From positions 19,538,576 to 19,602,575 of the forward strand of contig CM044966.1 of the NCBI GenBank assembly GCA_024516035.1: a stretch of DNA of 64,000 nt, read 5' to 3'. Below, piece by piece: positions 38,737 through 53,700 of this stretch. The position numbers and the translations under genes are program-made. The stretch's first letter is position 1; every line of letters begins with the position of its first letter. This DNA is from Bactericera cockerelli (Eukaryota; Arthropoda; Insecta; Hemiptera; Triozidae). Below the pieces are notes generated by a model. It made no database searches. It saw nothing but the letters and a program-made list of their open reading frames with translations, and was not told the DNA's origin.

Positions 38737-39035
38737 ACAGGGTGCCCCGGATACGGATGCATATATTTTGAGGGTAGGTTCAGCCCACTGTACACTATCA
38801 TATAAGATCAAGTTGCAGTGGGGCATTTTGCTTTGGTAAATAGCTATGGCCAAAAAGCTCATAGATATTATTTTAAAGATCATGGAATGCAGAACACACG
38901 AAGCTCAAAGAACACTTCTGAATCATGATGGAAAATTCAAAGTTGGCTGAATTTTAACAGAATTGGCGCGTAATTAGATGTATAAATACACTGCCCTGGG
39001 ATGTTTAACAGAAAGAAATTGATCATTTTCAATAA
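38737..39035 (+). mobile_element. Family-J dispersed element
   Basis: CAGGGTGCCCCGGATACGGA, ATATTTTGAGGGTAGGTTCA, CAGTGGGGCATTTTGC, ATGGCCAAA, then CACTGCCCTGGGATGTTTAA. The first half recurs at 58060-58165 (plus) and the second half at 59420-59590 (minus). Non-coding here. Confidence 0.6.
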
Positions 39036-39550
39036 AAAATATAAAACTAAAATCTGTGCATGTCTGACTATGTCCTCTTAGGGGTTGTCTGTTTACAATA
39101 CCACAGCCCAACGGTAACAGATATTGAAATTTTCATGAGAGTTGACCCCCCTAAACCACCGTCAAACTACATAGAAAATAATCAAAATTGAAATATCTAT
39201 TATTATTTTCAAGATATTGGTATTTTCTGGTCCAATAATGATTCAGATAGGACCCCAGCCATGGTCAATAACCTCAACAGCAACAAAGTGCCAGGATTTA
39301 GCTTGTAAAGAGGTTAAATAGATAAGATGATTTTCTTTGAGAGATGAAAAAATGATAATAAACTTTATCATTTACTGATCCAATAAGGTCATTCAAAAAT
39401 ATATCACAAAATCAGCTTACATCAACAATGTTCACACCAGTTTATATATAATGATAATTCTGCGCAAAAAAAAGTCATACCCAGCAAGTGAATATTAAAC
39501 TTGCTTAGAGCAATTAGATACAACAATTAATGGAATAAATCTTCACAATC
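39036..39550. other. No gene recognised
   Basis: AT-rich, no domain-bearing ORF, no repeat seen elsewhere in the window. Confidence 0.4.
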
Positions 39551-39720
39551 TTTGCATATTTTTCTTCTTCAATTAACTATTCTCTTTATTATTCGAACTT
39601 TGCATATTTTTCTTCTTCAATTACCTATTCTCTTTATTATTCTGACAATCTTTGCATATTTTTTTTCTTCAATTACCTATTCTCTTTATTATTTTAACAA
39701 TCTTTACATATTTTTCTTCT
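39551..39720. repeat. Tandem repeat of about 50 bp, 3-4 copies
   Basis: TTTGCATATTTTTCTTCTTC plus AATTACCTATTCTCTTTATT plus ATTCTGACAATC, pyrimidine-rich on the plus strand, directly 5' of the LINE fragment. Confidence 0.88.
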
Positions 39721-39738
39721 ATATGTTCCAATAAGTGT

Positions 39739-40475
39739 GCTATTATGGAGTTCTGTCAATCTAAAAGCATGCCTTCATTTACTTATCAAATTAATAACAT
39801 TCCTCTTCCATATGTAAGTCACATGAAAGACTTGGGTATTTATCTCGACAGGACTCTTTCTATTTCATTCCATGTTGATAAAGTTTCTTTGAGCTGCCAT
39901 CGTGTCCTTGGGTATGTCTTCAGAAATTCTGAAGGACTCTCTTCTGACACTTTTTGCACACTCTTCAAGGCACTTGTTCACTTTCTATTAGAGTATGCTT
40001 GTATAGTCTGGTCCCCACACTATGACATCCAATATCATACACATGAAAAAGTACAAAAGAAATTCTTGAGGATCTATTGTAATTGTTTTGGACTTGAGAT
40101 CTCAATTGATAGTCTTTCTGTAACATGTGAAAACACGACCTTCCATTTTTGACAAACTGGTCTAGGGAGAAGTTGATGGTACAAAACTTCCTAAAATTGT
40201 AAACTGTGATTGTAGTCACCGTGTTACACATACAAAAACTTACTTTTTTAAAAAATGTGAGACACATTATTTATTTTATGCCCACATCAACCAAATGATG
40301 CGTGTGGTAAACAATATGTGATAGTATTACTACCTGTTACCAATTTTTATTATTATTTTTTTTATCCAGTCACTTATTTTTTTATGTTTTACTTGATCTA
40401 TGTTATTTTCATTGTACAGATATGTATTTATGTTTTATTTTACACTGGGCTTGACCCGTAAATATACAATTACAA
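39739..40475 (+). pseudogene. Jockey-like LINE: reverse transcriptase C-terminal fragment and 3' end
   Basis: Frame from about 39739 to the stop at 40150-40152 reads YVSHMKDLGIYLDRTLSISF, HRVLGYVFRNSEGLSSDTFC, FLLEYACIVWSPHYD and VQKKFLRIYC. This is the typical end of jockey/R1-type pol after the RT (DLGVxLD ... LGFxxR ... LEYxxxVWSPxY ... VQxxFLR). The catalytic RT domain and the ORF start are absent, and a stop at 40150 plus later frame changes mark it as dead. The 3' end near 40440-40475 (GGCTTGACCCGTAAATATAC) matches the LINE termini at 20005 and 29584. Upstream residues before 39739 belong to the simple repeat. Confidence 0.8.
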
Positions 40476-40984
40476 ATCATGTGTGGATTTTTCAGGAAGA
40501 TATTTTTTCAATAATTTTATAAAGGGTGATTAAAAAAATAGATAAATCTCTTGCCTACATATTTTAAGGACTATTTTAGGGGGCTTACAAAGGGCTCAAA
40601 AATGCTTTCTAACAGTGACATGCCCATAAAGTTGAAAAAAAAAAAATATCAAATATTTTTTTTTATGCCTTACCAGATCAAGCTATTGGAAATGGATAAA
40701 AAAATTCACTCTCATTATGAGATGTCAGCTTTCTTTAGATACCACTTTCACTTTTTCAGGGCAGCCACTGGATGAAAAACTGAAAGAAAATTGGTTACAA
40801 CTTTCGGATAGTTGAACTTTGTTTTCATCCAAAAAGAACCAATGTACATTTATGCACAAAAAATTATTGATTTTTTTTTCAAACCAACACAATTACTAGA
40901 AATTTGAAGTAGAATGTTTTTACACCATTCAGCACGTCATAACCATAAATATTACAGGCATTTTTTAAAATAATACATTTCTTT
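40476..40984. other. No gene recognised
   Basis: AT-rich sequence with short ORFs lacking domains. Confidence 0.4.
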
Positions 40985-41650
40985 TTTACTTTCCTTATCT
41001 TATAATAAGGAAAGTATTGTATTCGTCGAAAATTTGACCTACCCAGTTTTTCACATTTCTGGACGAATCATGGCCTCAGGATACCAAAAAAGTTGTTTTC
41101 AGCCATTGGTCCGTGCGTCTGTCTGTCTGTGTCTGTCTGTCTGTCTGTGTGTGTGTGAACAAGATATCTCAAGAACAGTAAAAGCTAGAGTCTTGAAATT
41201 TGGTACACAAATTAATTTTATACACCAGACGAACCACGAAACTTTTGGTTGAAATCGGCCGCATTCTGCGGCCACAGGGCCGCAAATGCTAGCCGCAAGC
41301 GCCGCTTCTTTAAATTGGTTAAAGATACAAAATTTTTTAGAGAACAACATTTTCTTAGATTAAAAAAATAATAGGGGTCTATTCTGATCATTTTTTTGAT
41401 ATCTTGAACTTTTTGGAACTCGGCCCCAATTTACCGGTATTTGGGGGGGACCCGCTTTGACTAACTTTTTTATTATTCATCCTACATGGGGGTTGTGACA
41501 TATCAAATTCAATGATTTTGAAGTGCTGATTACGAATTTGGCATTGGTTTTTAGTTATCTGTTACCGTTGAGTCACCAGTGGCGGAATTAGACTCCTTTT
41601 TGGTGGATAAGGAAAGTCGTGTGATGTTTACACCAGATTTTTTTAGTATA
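40985..41650 (+). mobile_element. Dispersed element beginning with an ACTTTCCTTAT hairpin
   Basis: Begins ACTTTCCTTAT-cttat-AATAAGGAAAGT, then CACATTTCTGGACGAATCAT, a (GTCT)n/(GT)n tract at 41110-41157 and CAAGATATCTCAAGAACAGT, ending GATAAGGAAAGTCGTGTGAT. The layout (hairpin start, 'TTTCTGGACG', 'ATCTC(A/G)AGAACAGTA') parallels family H, so it is probably a sister family. No coding capacity. Confidence 0.55.
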
Positions 41651-42573
41651 GGTACCCGCAGTGTGCTGAAGAGCAAGGCTATTGCACCCATCCTAATATG
41701 ATTGCATAGCCTTTCTTTCATTTGCCATTTAGTTGTAACCATTTTTCCTTCAGTTTATCCTCTTGTGGTGTGTAAACTGTATATTCACCTAAAATACAAT
41801 ACAAATAGAAGAAAATATAGTCAAAAAGGACAATTGGTAGGTAGGTACATACCATTTCTCTGCATGATTCGGTCCTGAGAGTTGTAACCAGTAGCACTAA
41901 AACAACAACAGTCACTGACACAGAGATAAGAAGTTATGAGAGATAAGTGTAGAAGTGAGTCACTGGAAAAACATTGTATGAGACGCCTACAGATATGGAT
42001 CTGATTACTCACAGAACCTGAGTGACATAAGAAAACTAACAGGTTCTTTACTGAAAATTTAGAGCTGATAAAAACGTCAAAATATTCACCCGGTTGCGCT
42101 GCAGTAACAGTGCAAATATTGAAGTGAAAACTAGAGCAGGGACTGAAGTTTAAAATGAATGTAGAAAGAATCTTAAGGAACAATTCAACTCTGTTTCTGA
42201 TCCGATTATTCACTTCAACATTTCAGTGCAAAATTACAACGTACAATCAACAAGCAGCACAAAAAACTGTAGTACATACACTCTATAGAAATAAACAACG
42301 AATTGTAGCAACGAATTTGAAAAATCAACAGGGTTCAACAAAAGACCATAAACGTTATTTTTGAAAAAATCCCACGAATCATTTATTTTTTATTCTCAAG
42401 AAATTATCCCTTTTTCTCTTTCTATAGTATCAAATTTATATATTTTCTTTTTCGCAATTTCTGTTGATTATAATATATTATGAACTATACGATATCTCCT
42501 GATGCTTCTGAATCCCATTTTGGAGATCGCGCATGGGACTTGGTGTTTTTTTTTTGCAATAAATTCATTTCTA
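41651..42573. other. No gene recognised; left flank of the satellite array
   Basis: The 130-residue minus-strand ORF at 41821-42213 has no domain I recognise and an AT-driven composition. The satellite begins abruptly at 42574. Confidence 0.45.
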
Positions 42574-45500
42574 ATAATCCATGAAAAACTATTTGTTCAA
42601 TCATTTTTGTAATTTTAACAAAGTCGCGGGCGCCCTAAAATTTTCTGATTCCAGTTGCAAATATTATTCGACATATTTTAAGCAAAAAAAAACTAAATAA
42701 AAGCTGGCGGTAGACAGTCATTAGCAATATTTAAAGAACTAAGGTCTGTCTTATACTTGCCTGTAATCCATGAAAAATTCCTTGTACAATCATTTTTGTA
42801 TTTTTTACAAAGTCGCGGGCGCCCTCAAATTTTCTCGATTCTAGTTGCAAATATTATTAGACATATTTTAAGCAAAAAAACACTAAATAAAAGCTGGCGG
42901 TAGACAGTCACTAGCAATATTTAAAGAACTAAGGTCTGTCGTATACTTGCCTGTAATCCATGAAAAATTCCTTGTACAATCATTTTTGTATTTTTTACAA
43001 AGTCGCGGGCGCCCTCAAATTTTCTCGATTCTAGTTGCAAATATTATTAGACATATTTTAAGCGAAAAAAAATTGAATAAAAGCTGGCGGTAGACAGTCA
43101 TATCCACTATTGATGGAACCAGGGTCAGTCGTATACTTGCCTGTAATCCATGAAAAATTCCTTGTACAATCATTTTTGTATTTTTTACAAAGTCGCGGGC
43201 GCCCTCAAATTTTCTTGATTCTAGTTGCAAATATTATGAGACATATTCTTAGCAAAAAAAAACTAAATAAAAGCTGGCGGTAGACGTCATTAGCAATATT
43301 TTAAGAACCAAGGTCTGTCGTATACTTGCCTGTAATCCATGAAAAATTCCTTGTACAATCATTTTTGTATTTTTTACAAAGTCGCGGGCGCCCTCAAATT
43401 TTCTCGATTCTAGTTGCAAATATTATTAGACATATTTTAAGCAAAAAAAATAATAAAAGCTGGCGGTAGACAGTCATACCACTATGATGAACAAGGTCTG
43501 TCGTATACTTGCCTAATCCATGAAAAATTCCTTGTACAATCATTTTGTATTTTTTACAAAGTCGCGGGCGCCCTCAAATTTTCCGATTCTAGTTGCAAAT
43601 ATTATTAGACATATTTTAAGCGAAAAAAATTGAATAAAAGCTGGCGGTAGACAGTCATATCCACTAATGATGGAACCAAGGTCTGTCGTATACTTGCCTG
43701 TAATCCATGAAAAATTCCTTGTACAATCATTTTTGTATTTTTTACAAAGTCGCGGGCGCCCTAAATTTTCTCGATTCTAGTTGCAAATATTATTAGACAT
43801 ATTTTAAGCGAAAAAAATTGAATAAAAGCTGGCGGTAGACAGTCATATCCACTATTGATGGAACCAAGGTCTGTCGTATACTTGCCTGTAATCCATGAAA
43901 AATTCCTTGTACAATCATTTTTGTATTTTTTACAAAGTCGCGGGCGCCCTCAAATTTTCTCGATTCTAGTTGCAAATATTATTAGACATATTTTAAGCAA
44001 AAAAAATTGAAATAAAAGCTGGCGGTAGACAGTCATATCCACTATGATGGAACCAGGGTCGTCGTATACTTGCTGTAATCCATGAAAAATTCCTTGTACA
44101 ATCATTTTTGTATTTTTTACAAAGTCGCGGGCGCCCTCAAATTTTCTCGATTCTAGTTGCAAATATTATTAGACATATTTTAAGCGAAAAAAATTGAATA
44201 AAAGCTGGCGGTAGACAGTCATATCCACAATTATGGAACCAAGGTCTGTCGTATACTTGCTGTAATCCATGAAAAATTCTTGTACAATCATTTTTGTATT
44301 TTTTACAAAGTCGCGGGCGCCCTCAAATTTTTCGATTCTAGTTGCAAATATTATTAGACATATTTTAAGCGAAAAAAAATTGAATAAAAGCTGGCGGTAG
44401 ACAGTCATATCCACTAATGATGGAACCAAGGTCTGTCGTATACTTGCCTGTAATCCATGAAAAATTCCTTGTACAATCATTTTTGTATTTTTTACAAAGT
44501 CGCGGGCGCCCTCAAATTTTCTCGATTCTAGTTGCAAATATTTAGACATATTTTAAGCGAAAAAAAAGTTGAATAAAAGCTGGCGGTAGACAGTCATATC
44601 CACTAATGATGGAACCAAGGTCTGTCGTATACTTGCCTGTAATCCATGAAAAATTCTTTGTACAATCATTTTTGTATTTTTACAAAGTCGCGGCGCCCTC
44701 AAATTTTATTGATTCTAGTTGCAAATATTATTAGACATATTTAAGCGAAAAAAAATTGAATAAAAGCTGGCGGTAGACAGTCATATCCACAATTAATGGA
44801 ACCAGGTCTGTCGTATACTTTGTAATCCATGAAAAATTCCTTGTACAATCATTTTTGTATTTTTTACAAAGTCGCGGGCGCCCTCAAATTTTCTCGATTC
44901 TAGTTGCAAATATTATTAGACATATTTTAACAAAAAAAATTGAATAAAAGCTGGCGGTAGACAGTCATATCCACTAATGATGGAACCAAGGTCTGTCGTA
45001 TACTTGAATGTAATCCATGAAAAATTCCTTGTACAATCATTTTTGTATTTTTTACAAAGTCGCGGCGCCCTCAAATTTTCTCGATTCTAGTTGCAAATAT
45101 TATTAGACATATTTTAAGCGAAAAAAAATTGAATAAAAGCTGGCGGTAGACAGTCATATCCACAATTAATGGAACCAGGGTCTGTCGTATACTTGAATGT
45201 AATCCATGAAAAATTCCTTGTACAATCATTTTTGTATTTTTTACAAAGTCGCGGGCGCCCTCAAATTTTCTCGATTTTAGTTGCAAATATTATTGACATA
45301 TTTTAAACCAAAAAAAATTGAATAAAAGCTGGCGGTAGACAGTCATATCCACTAATGATGGAACCAAGGTCTGTCGTATACTTGAATGTAATCCATGAAA
45401 AATTCCTTGTACAATCATTTTTGTATTTTTTACAAAGTCGCGGGCGCCCTCAAATTTTCTCGATTCTAGTTTCAAATATTATTAGACATATTTTAAGCGA

Positions 45501-46292
45501 AAAAAATTGAATAAAAGCTGGCGGTAGACAGTCATATCCACTAATGATGGAACCAGGGTCTGTCGTATACTTGCCTGTAATCCATGAAAAATTCCTTGTA
45601 CAATCATTTTTGTATTTTTACAAAGTCGCGGGCGCCCTCAACTTTCTCGATTCTAGTGCAAATATTATTAGACATATTTTAAGCGAAAAAAGTTGAATAA
45701 AAGCTGGCGGTAGACAGTCATATCCACAATGAATGGAACCAAGGTCTGTCGTATACTTGCCTGTAATCCATGAAAAATTCTTGTACAATCATTTTTGTAA
45801 TTTTTACAAAGTCGCGGGCGCCCTCAAATTTTCTCGATTCTAGTTGCAAATATTATTAGACATATATTAACGAAAAAAAATTGAATAAAAGCTGGCGGTA
45901 GACAGTCATATCCACAATTAATGGAACCAGGTCTGTCGTATACTTGAATGTAATCCATGAAAATTCCTTGTACAATCATTTTTTTAAAAGTCGCGGCGCC
46001 TCAATTTTTTGTGATATTATAGACTTTAAGGAAAAAATATAAAAGGCGGCATCATACCACTATGACAGTTCGTCTTATTACATAATTCTGTACTATTTTA
46101 TTTTCAAAGTGCGGCGCCTAATTTGTTTGAATTTAGACATTAGCAAAAAATGATAAGGGCGTAACAGTCATATCACAATATGACAGTCTTAATGAATGTA
46201 TCCATAAAATTCTGTACATCATTTTGTATTTTTTCAGTCGCGGGCCATTTTCTTTTATTGCAAAATTATGACTTTTAAAAAAAAATAATAAG

Positions 46293-46998
<706 letters not shown>

Positions 46999-49959
46999 AG
47001 TCTATCATAATGATGGAACAATCTGTCTATATTGAAAATCCAGAAAAATTCTTGTACAATCTTTTTGTATTTTTACAAGTCGGGGCGCCTCAAATTTTCT
47101 CGATCTGTTCATATTATTAACAATTTTCGAAAAAATTAATAAAACTCTACAGTCATATCCTAATGTGGAACCGGGTCGCGTATACTTGCTTAATCCATGA
47201 AAAATTCTTGACAATTTTTGTATTTTTTACAAAGTCGCGGGCGCCCTCAAATTTTCTCGATTCTAGTTGCAAATATTATTAGACATATTTTAAGCGAAAA
47301 AAAATTGAATAAAAGCTGGCGGTAGACAGTCATATCCACTATTGATGGAACCAAGGTCTGTCGTATACTTGAATGTAATCCATGAAAAATTCCTTGTACA
47401 ATCATTTTTTGTATTTTTTACAAAGTCGCGGGCGCCTCAAATTTTCTTGATTCTAGTTGCAAATATTATTAGACATATTTAAGCGAAAAAAAATTCAATA
47501 AAAGCTGGCGGTAGACAGTCATATCCACAATTATGGAACCAAGGTCTGTCGTATACTTGAATGTAATCCATGAAAAATTCCTTGTACAATCATTTTTGTA
47601 TTTTTTACAAAGTCGCGGGCGCCCTCAAATTTTCTCGATTCTAGTTGCAAATATTATTAGACATATTTTAAGCAAAAAAAATTGAATAAAAGCTGGCGGT
47701 AGACAGTCATATCCACAATTATGGAACCAGGTCTGTCGTATACTTGAATGTAATCCATGAAAAATTCCTTTGTACAATCATTTTTGTATTTTTTACAAAG
47801 TCGCGGGCGCCCTCAAATTTTCTCGATTCTAGTTGCAAATATTATTAGACATATTTTAAGCGAAAAAAAAATTGAATAAAAGCTGGCGGTAGACAGTCAT
47901 ATCCACAATATGGAACCAAGGTCTGTCGTATACTTGAATGTAATCCATGAAAAATTCCTTGTACAATCATTTTTGTATTTTTTACAAAGTCGCGGGCGCC
48001 CTCAAATTTTCTCGATTCTAGTTGCAAATATTATTAGACATATTTTAAGCGAAAAAAAATTGAATAAAAGCTGGCGGTAGACAGTCATATCCACTAATTG
48101 ATGGAACCAGGGTCTGTCGTATACTTGAATGTAATCCATGAAAAATTCCTTGTACAATCATTTTTGTATTTTTTACAAAGTCGCGGGCGCCCTCAAATTT
48201 TTGATTCTAGTTGCAAATATTATTAGACATATTTTAAGCGAAAAAAAATTGAATAAAAGCTGGCGGTAGACAGTCATATCCACATAATGGAACCAGGGTC
48301 TGTCGTATACTTGAATGTAATCCATGAAAAATTCCTTGTACAATCATTTTTGTATTTTTTACAAAGTCGCGGGCGCCCTCAAATTTTCTCGATTCTAGTT
48401 GCAAATATTATTAGACATATTTTAAGCGAAAAAAAAATTGAATAAAAGCTGGCGGTAGACAGTCATATCCCAATATGGAACCAAGGTCTGTCGTATACTT
48501 GAATGTAATCCATGAAAAATTCCTTGTACAATCATTTTTGTATTTTTTACAAAGTCGCGGGCGCCCTCAAATTTTCTCGATTCTAGTTGCAAATATTATT
48601 AGACATATTTTAAGCCAAAAAAATTGAATAAAAGCTGGCGGTAGACAGTCATATCACAATTAATGGAACAGGGTCTGTCGTAACTTGAATGTAATCCATG
48701 AAAAATTCTTGTACAATCATTTTTGTATTTTTTACAAAGTCGCGGGCGCCCTAAATTTTCTCGATTCTAGTTGCAAATATTATTAGACATATTTTAAGCG
48801 AAAAAAAAATTGAATAAAAGCTGGCTGTAGACAGTCATACCAATATTAAGAACCAAGGTCTGTCGTATACTTGAATGTAATCCATGAAAAATTCTTGTAC
48901 AATCATTTTTGTATTTTTTACAAAGTCGCGGGCGCCCTCAAATTTTCTCGATTCTAGTTGCAAATATTATTAGACATATTTTAAGCGAAAAAAAAATTGA
49001 ATAAAAGCTGGCGGTAGACAGTCATATCCACTAATTGGAACCAAGGTCTGTCGTATACTTGAATGTAATCCATGAAAAATTCCTTGTACAATCATTTTTG
49101 TATTTTTTACAAAGTCGCGGGCGCCCTCAAATTTTCTGATTCTAGTTGCAAATATTATTGACATATTTTAAGCGAAAAAAAATTGAATAAAAGCTGGCGG
49201 TAGACAGTCATATCCACTAATGATGGAACCAAGGTCTGTCGTATACTTGAATGTAATCCATGAAAAATTCCTTGTACAATCATTTTTGTATTTTTTACAA
49301 AGTCGCGGGCGCCCTCAAATTTTCTCGATTCTAGTTGCAAATATTATTAGACATATATTAAGCGAAAAAAAATTGAATAAAAGCTGGCGGTAGACAGTCA
49401 TATCCACAATTAATGGAACCAGGTCTGTCGTATACTTGAATGTAATCCATGAAAAATTCCTTGTACAATCATTTTGTATTTTTTACAAAGTCGCGGGCGC
49501 CCTCAAATTTTCTCGATTCTATTGCAAATATTATTAGACATATTTTAAGCGAAAAAAAATTGAATAAAAGCTGGCGGTAGACAGTCATATCCACAATGAT
49601 GGAACCAGGTCTGTCGTATACTTGAATGTAATCCATGAAAAATTCCTTGTACAATCATTTTGTATTTTTTACAAAGTCGCGGGCCCTCAAATTTTCTCGA
49701 TTCTAGTGCAAATATTATTAGACATATTTTAAGCGAAAAAAAATGAATAAAAGCTGGCGGTAGACAGTCATATCCACTAATGATGAACCAAGGTCTGTCG
49801 TATACTTGAATGTAATCCATGAAAAATTCTTGTACAATCATTTTTGTATTTTTTACAAAGTCGCGGGCGCCCTCAAATTTTCTCGATTCTAGTTGCAAAT
49901 ATTATTAGACATATTTTAACAAAAAAATTGAATAAAAGCTGGCGGTAGACAGTCATATC

Positions 49960-50790
49960 CTTCTTAACAATCGCGGGCGCCTCAAATTTTCTCGTTTTTC
50001 AAATATTATTGACATATTTTAAGCGAAAAAATGATAAAAGCGGCGGTAGACATCAATCACATATGGAACCAGGTCTGTCGTATACTGTGTAATCCATGAA
50101 AATTCTTTACATCATTTGTTTTACAAAGTCGGGGCCCTCAAATTTTTCGTTTAGTTGCAATATTATTGACATATTTAACAAAAAATTGAAAAGTGGCGGT
50201 AGACAGTCATATCCACATGAGGACCAAGTCTGTCGTATACTTGTGTACATGAAAAATCCTTGTACATCATTTTTGATTTTACAAAGTGCGGGCCCTCAAA
50301 TTTCTGATTCTAGTTCAATATTATTAGCATATTTAAGCGAAAAAAAATTAAAAAGCTGGCGGTAGACAGTCTACCACATATGGACCAGGGTCTGTCGTAT
50401 ACTTGATGTAATCCATGAAATCCTTGTACAATCATTTTTGTATTTTTTACAAGTCGCGGCGCCCTCAATTTTCTCGATTCAGTTGCAATATTATTAGACA
50501 TATTTAAGCGAAAAATGAATAAAGTGGGGTAACAGTATTCACTAATGGAACAGGTCTGTCGTATACTTGTGTAATCCATGAAATCTTGTACAATCATTTT
50601 GTATTTTACAAAGTCGCGGCGCCTCAAATTTTCTCGATTAGTTGCAATATATTGACATATTAAGCGAAAAAATTGAATAAAACTGGCGTAACATCATATC
50701 CCATATGGAACAGGTCTGTCGTATACTTGAATGTAATCCATGAAATTCTTGTACAATATTTTTGTATTTTACAAAGTCGCGGGCGCCTCA
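49960..50790 (-). repeat. Second zone of eroded satellite monomers
   Basis: Monomers here are shortened to about 120-180 bp by scattered one- to few-base deletions in otherwise conserved segments (for example GTCGGGGCCCTCAAA), then return abruptly to clean copies after 50790. Similar to the flanks of the poly(A) tract, hence probably poor consensus. Confidence 0.8.
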
Positions 50791-53700
50791 AATTTTCTCG
50801 ATTCTAGTTGCAAATATTATTAGACATATTTTAAGCGAAAAAAAATTGAATAAAAGCTGGCGGTAGACAGTCATATCCACTAATGATGGAACCAGGTCTG
50901 TCGTATACTTGAATGTAATCCATGAAAAATTCCTTGTACAATCATTTTTGTATTTTTTACAAAGTCGCGGGCGCCCTCAAATTTTCTCGATTCTAGTTGC
51001 AAATATTATTAGACATATTTTAAGCGAAAAAAAATTGAATAAAAGCTGGCGGTAGACAGTCATATCCACAATGATGGAACCAAGGTCTGTCGTATACTTG
51101 ATGTAATCCATGAAAAATTCCTTGTACAATCATTTTTGTATTTTTTACAAAGTCGCGGGCGCCCTCAAATTTTCTCGATTCTAGTTGCAAATATTATTAG
51201 ACATATTTTAAGCGAAAAAAAAATTGAATAAAAGCTGGCGGTAGACAGTCATATCCACAATTAATGGAACCAAGGGTCTGTCGTATACTTGAATGTAATC
51301 CATGAAAATTCCTTGTACAATCATTTTTGTATTTTTTACAAAGTCGCGGGCGCCCTCAAATTTTCTTGATTCTAGTTGCAAATATTATTAGACATATTTA
51401 AGCGAAAAAAAATTGAATAAAAGCTGGCGGTAGACAGTCATATCCACAATTAATGGAACCAGGTCTGTCGTATACTTGAATGTAATCCATGAAAAATTCC
51501 TTGTACAATCATTTTTGTATTTTTTACAAAGTCGCGGGCGCCCTCAAATTTTCTCGATTCTAGTTGCAAATATTATTTGACATATTTTAAGCAAAAAAAA
51601 TTGAATAAAAGCTGGCGGTAGACAGTCATATCACTAATGATGGAACCAAGGTCTGTCGTATACTTGAATGTAATCCATGAAAAATTCCTTGTACAATCAT
51701 TTTTGTATTTTTTACAAAGTCGCGGGCGCCCTCAAATTTTCTCGATTCTAGTTGCAAATATTATTAGACATATTTTAAGCGAAAAAAAATTGAATAAAAG
51801 CTGGCGGTAGACAGTCATATCCAAATTAAAGGAACCAAGGGTCTGTCGTATACTTGAATGTAATCCATGAAAAATTCCTTGTACAATCATTTTTGTATTT
51901 TTTACAAAGTCGCGGGCGCCCTCAAATTTTCTCGATTCTAGTTGCAAATATTATTAGACATATTTTAAGCGAAAAAAAATTGAATAAAAGCTGGCGGTAG
52001 ACAGTCATATCCACAATTATGGAACCAGGGTCTGTCGTATACTTGAATGTAATCCATGAAAAATTCCTTGTACAATCATTTTTGTATTTTTTACAAAGTC
52101 GCGGGCGCCCTCAAATTTTCTCGATTCTAGTTGCAAATATTATTAGACATATTTTAAGCGAAAAAAAATTGAATAAAAGCTGGCGGTAGACAGTCATATC
52201 CACTAATTGATGAACCAAGGTCTGTCGTATACTTGAATGTAATCCATGAAAAATTCCTTGTACAATCATTTTTGTATTTTTTACAAAGTCGCGGGCGCCC
52301 TCAAATTTTCTCGATTCTAGTTGCAAATATTATTAGACATATTTTAAGCGAAAAAAAATTGAATAAAAGCTGGCGGTAGACAGTCATATCCACTATAGAT
52401 GGAACCAAGGTCTGTCGTATACTTGAATGTAATCCATGAAAAATTCCTTGTACAATCATTTTTGTATTTTTTACAAAGTCGCGGGCGCCCTCAAATTTTC
52501 TCGATTCTAGTTGCAAATATTATTAGACATATTTTAAGCGAAAAAAAATTGAATAAAAGCTGGCGGTAGACAGTCATATCCACAATTATGGAACCAGGGT
52601 CTGTCGTATACTTGAATGTAATCCATGAAAAATTCCTTGTACAATCATTTTTGTATTTTTTACAAAGTCGCGGGCGCCCTCAAATTTTCTCGATTCTAGT
52701 TGCAAATATTATTAGACATATTTTAAGCGAAAAAAAATTGAATAAAAGCTGGCGTGTAGACAGTCATTATCCAAATTAATGGAACCAGGTCTGTCGTATA
52801 CTTGAATGTAATCCATGAAAAATTCCTTGTACAATCATTTTTGTATTTTTTACAAAGTCGCGGGCGCCCTCAAATTTTCTCGATTCTAGTTGCAAATATT
52901 ATTAGACATATTTTAAGCGAAAAAAAATTGAATAAAAGCTGGCGGTAGACAGTCATATCCACTAATTAATGGAACCAGGGTCTGTCGTATACTTGACTGT
53001 AATCCATGAAAAATTCCTTGTACAATCATTTTTGTATTTTTTACAAAGTCGCGGGCGCCCTCAAATTTTCTCGATTCTAGTTGCAAATATTATTAGACAT
53101 ATTTTAAGCGAAAAAAAATTGAATAAAAGCTGGCGGTAGACAGTCATATCCACAATTATGGAACCAGGGTCTGTCGTATACTTGAATGTAATCCATGAAA
53201 AATTCTTGTACAATCATTTTTGTATTTTTTACAAAGTCGCGGCGCCCTCAAATTTTCTCGATTCTAGTTGCAAATATTATTAGACATATTTTAAGCCAAA
53301 AAAAATTGAATAAAAGCTGGCGTAGACAGTCATTACCAATATTAATGAACCAAGGTCTGTCGTATACTTGAATGTAATCCATGAAAAATTCCTTGTACAA
53401 TCATTTTTGTATTTTTTACAAAGTCGCGGGCGCCTCAAATTTTCTCGATTCTAGTTGCAAATATTATTTGACATATTTTAAGCCAAAAAAAAATTGAATA
53501 AAAGCTGGCGGTAGACAGTCATATCCACTAATTGAATGGAACCAGGTCTGTCGTATACTTGAATGTAATCCATGAAAAATTCCTTGTACAATCATTTTTG
53601 TATTTTTTACAAAGTCGCGGGCGCCTCAAATTTTCTCGATTCTAGTTGCAAATATTATTAGACATATTTTAAGCAAAAAAAAATTGAATAAAAGCTGGCG

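Noticed and set aside
41821..42213. 130-codon minus-strand ORF next to the satellite
   Set aside because: No domain, no codon or composition contrast to the surroundings; kept as unannotated.
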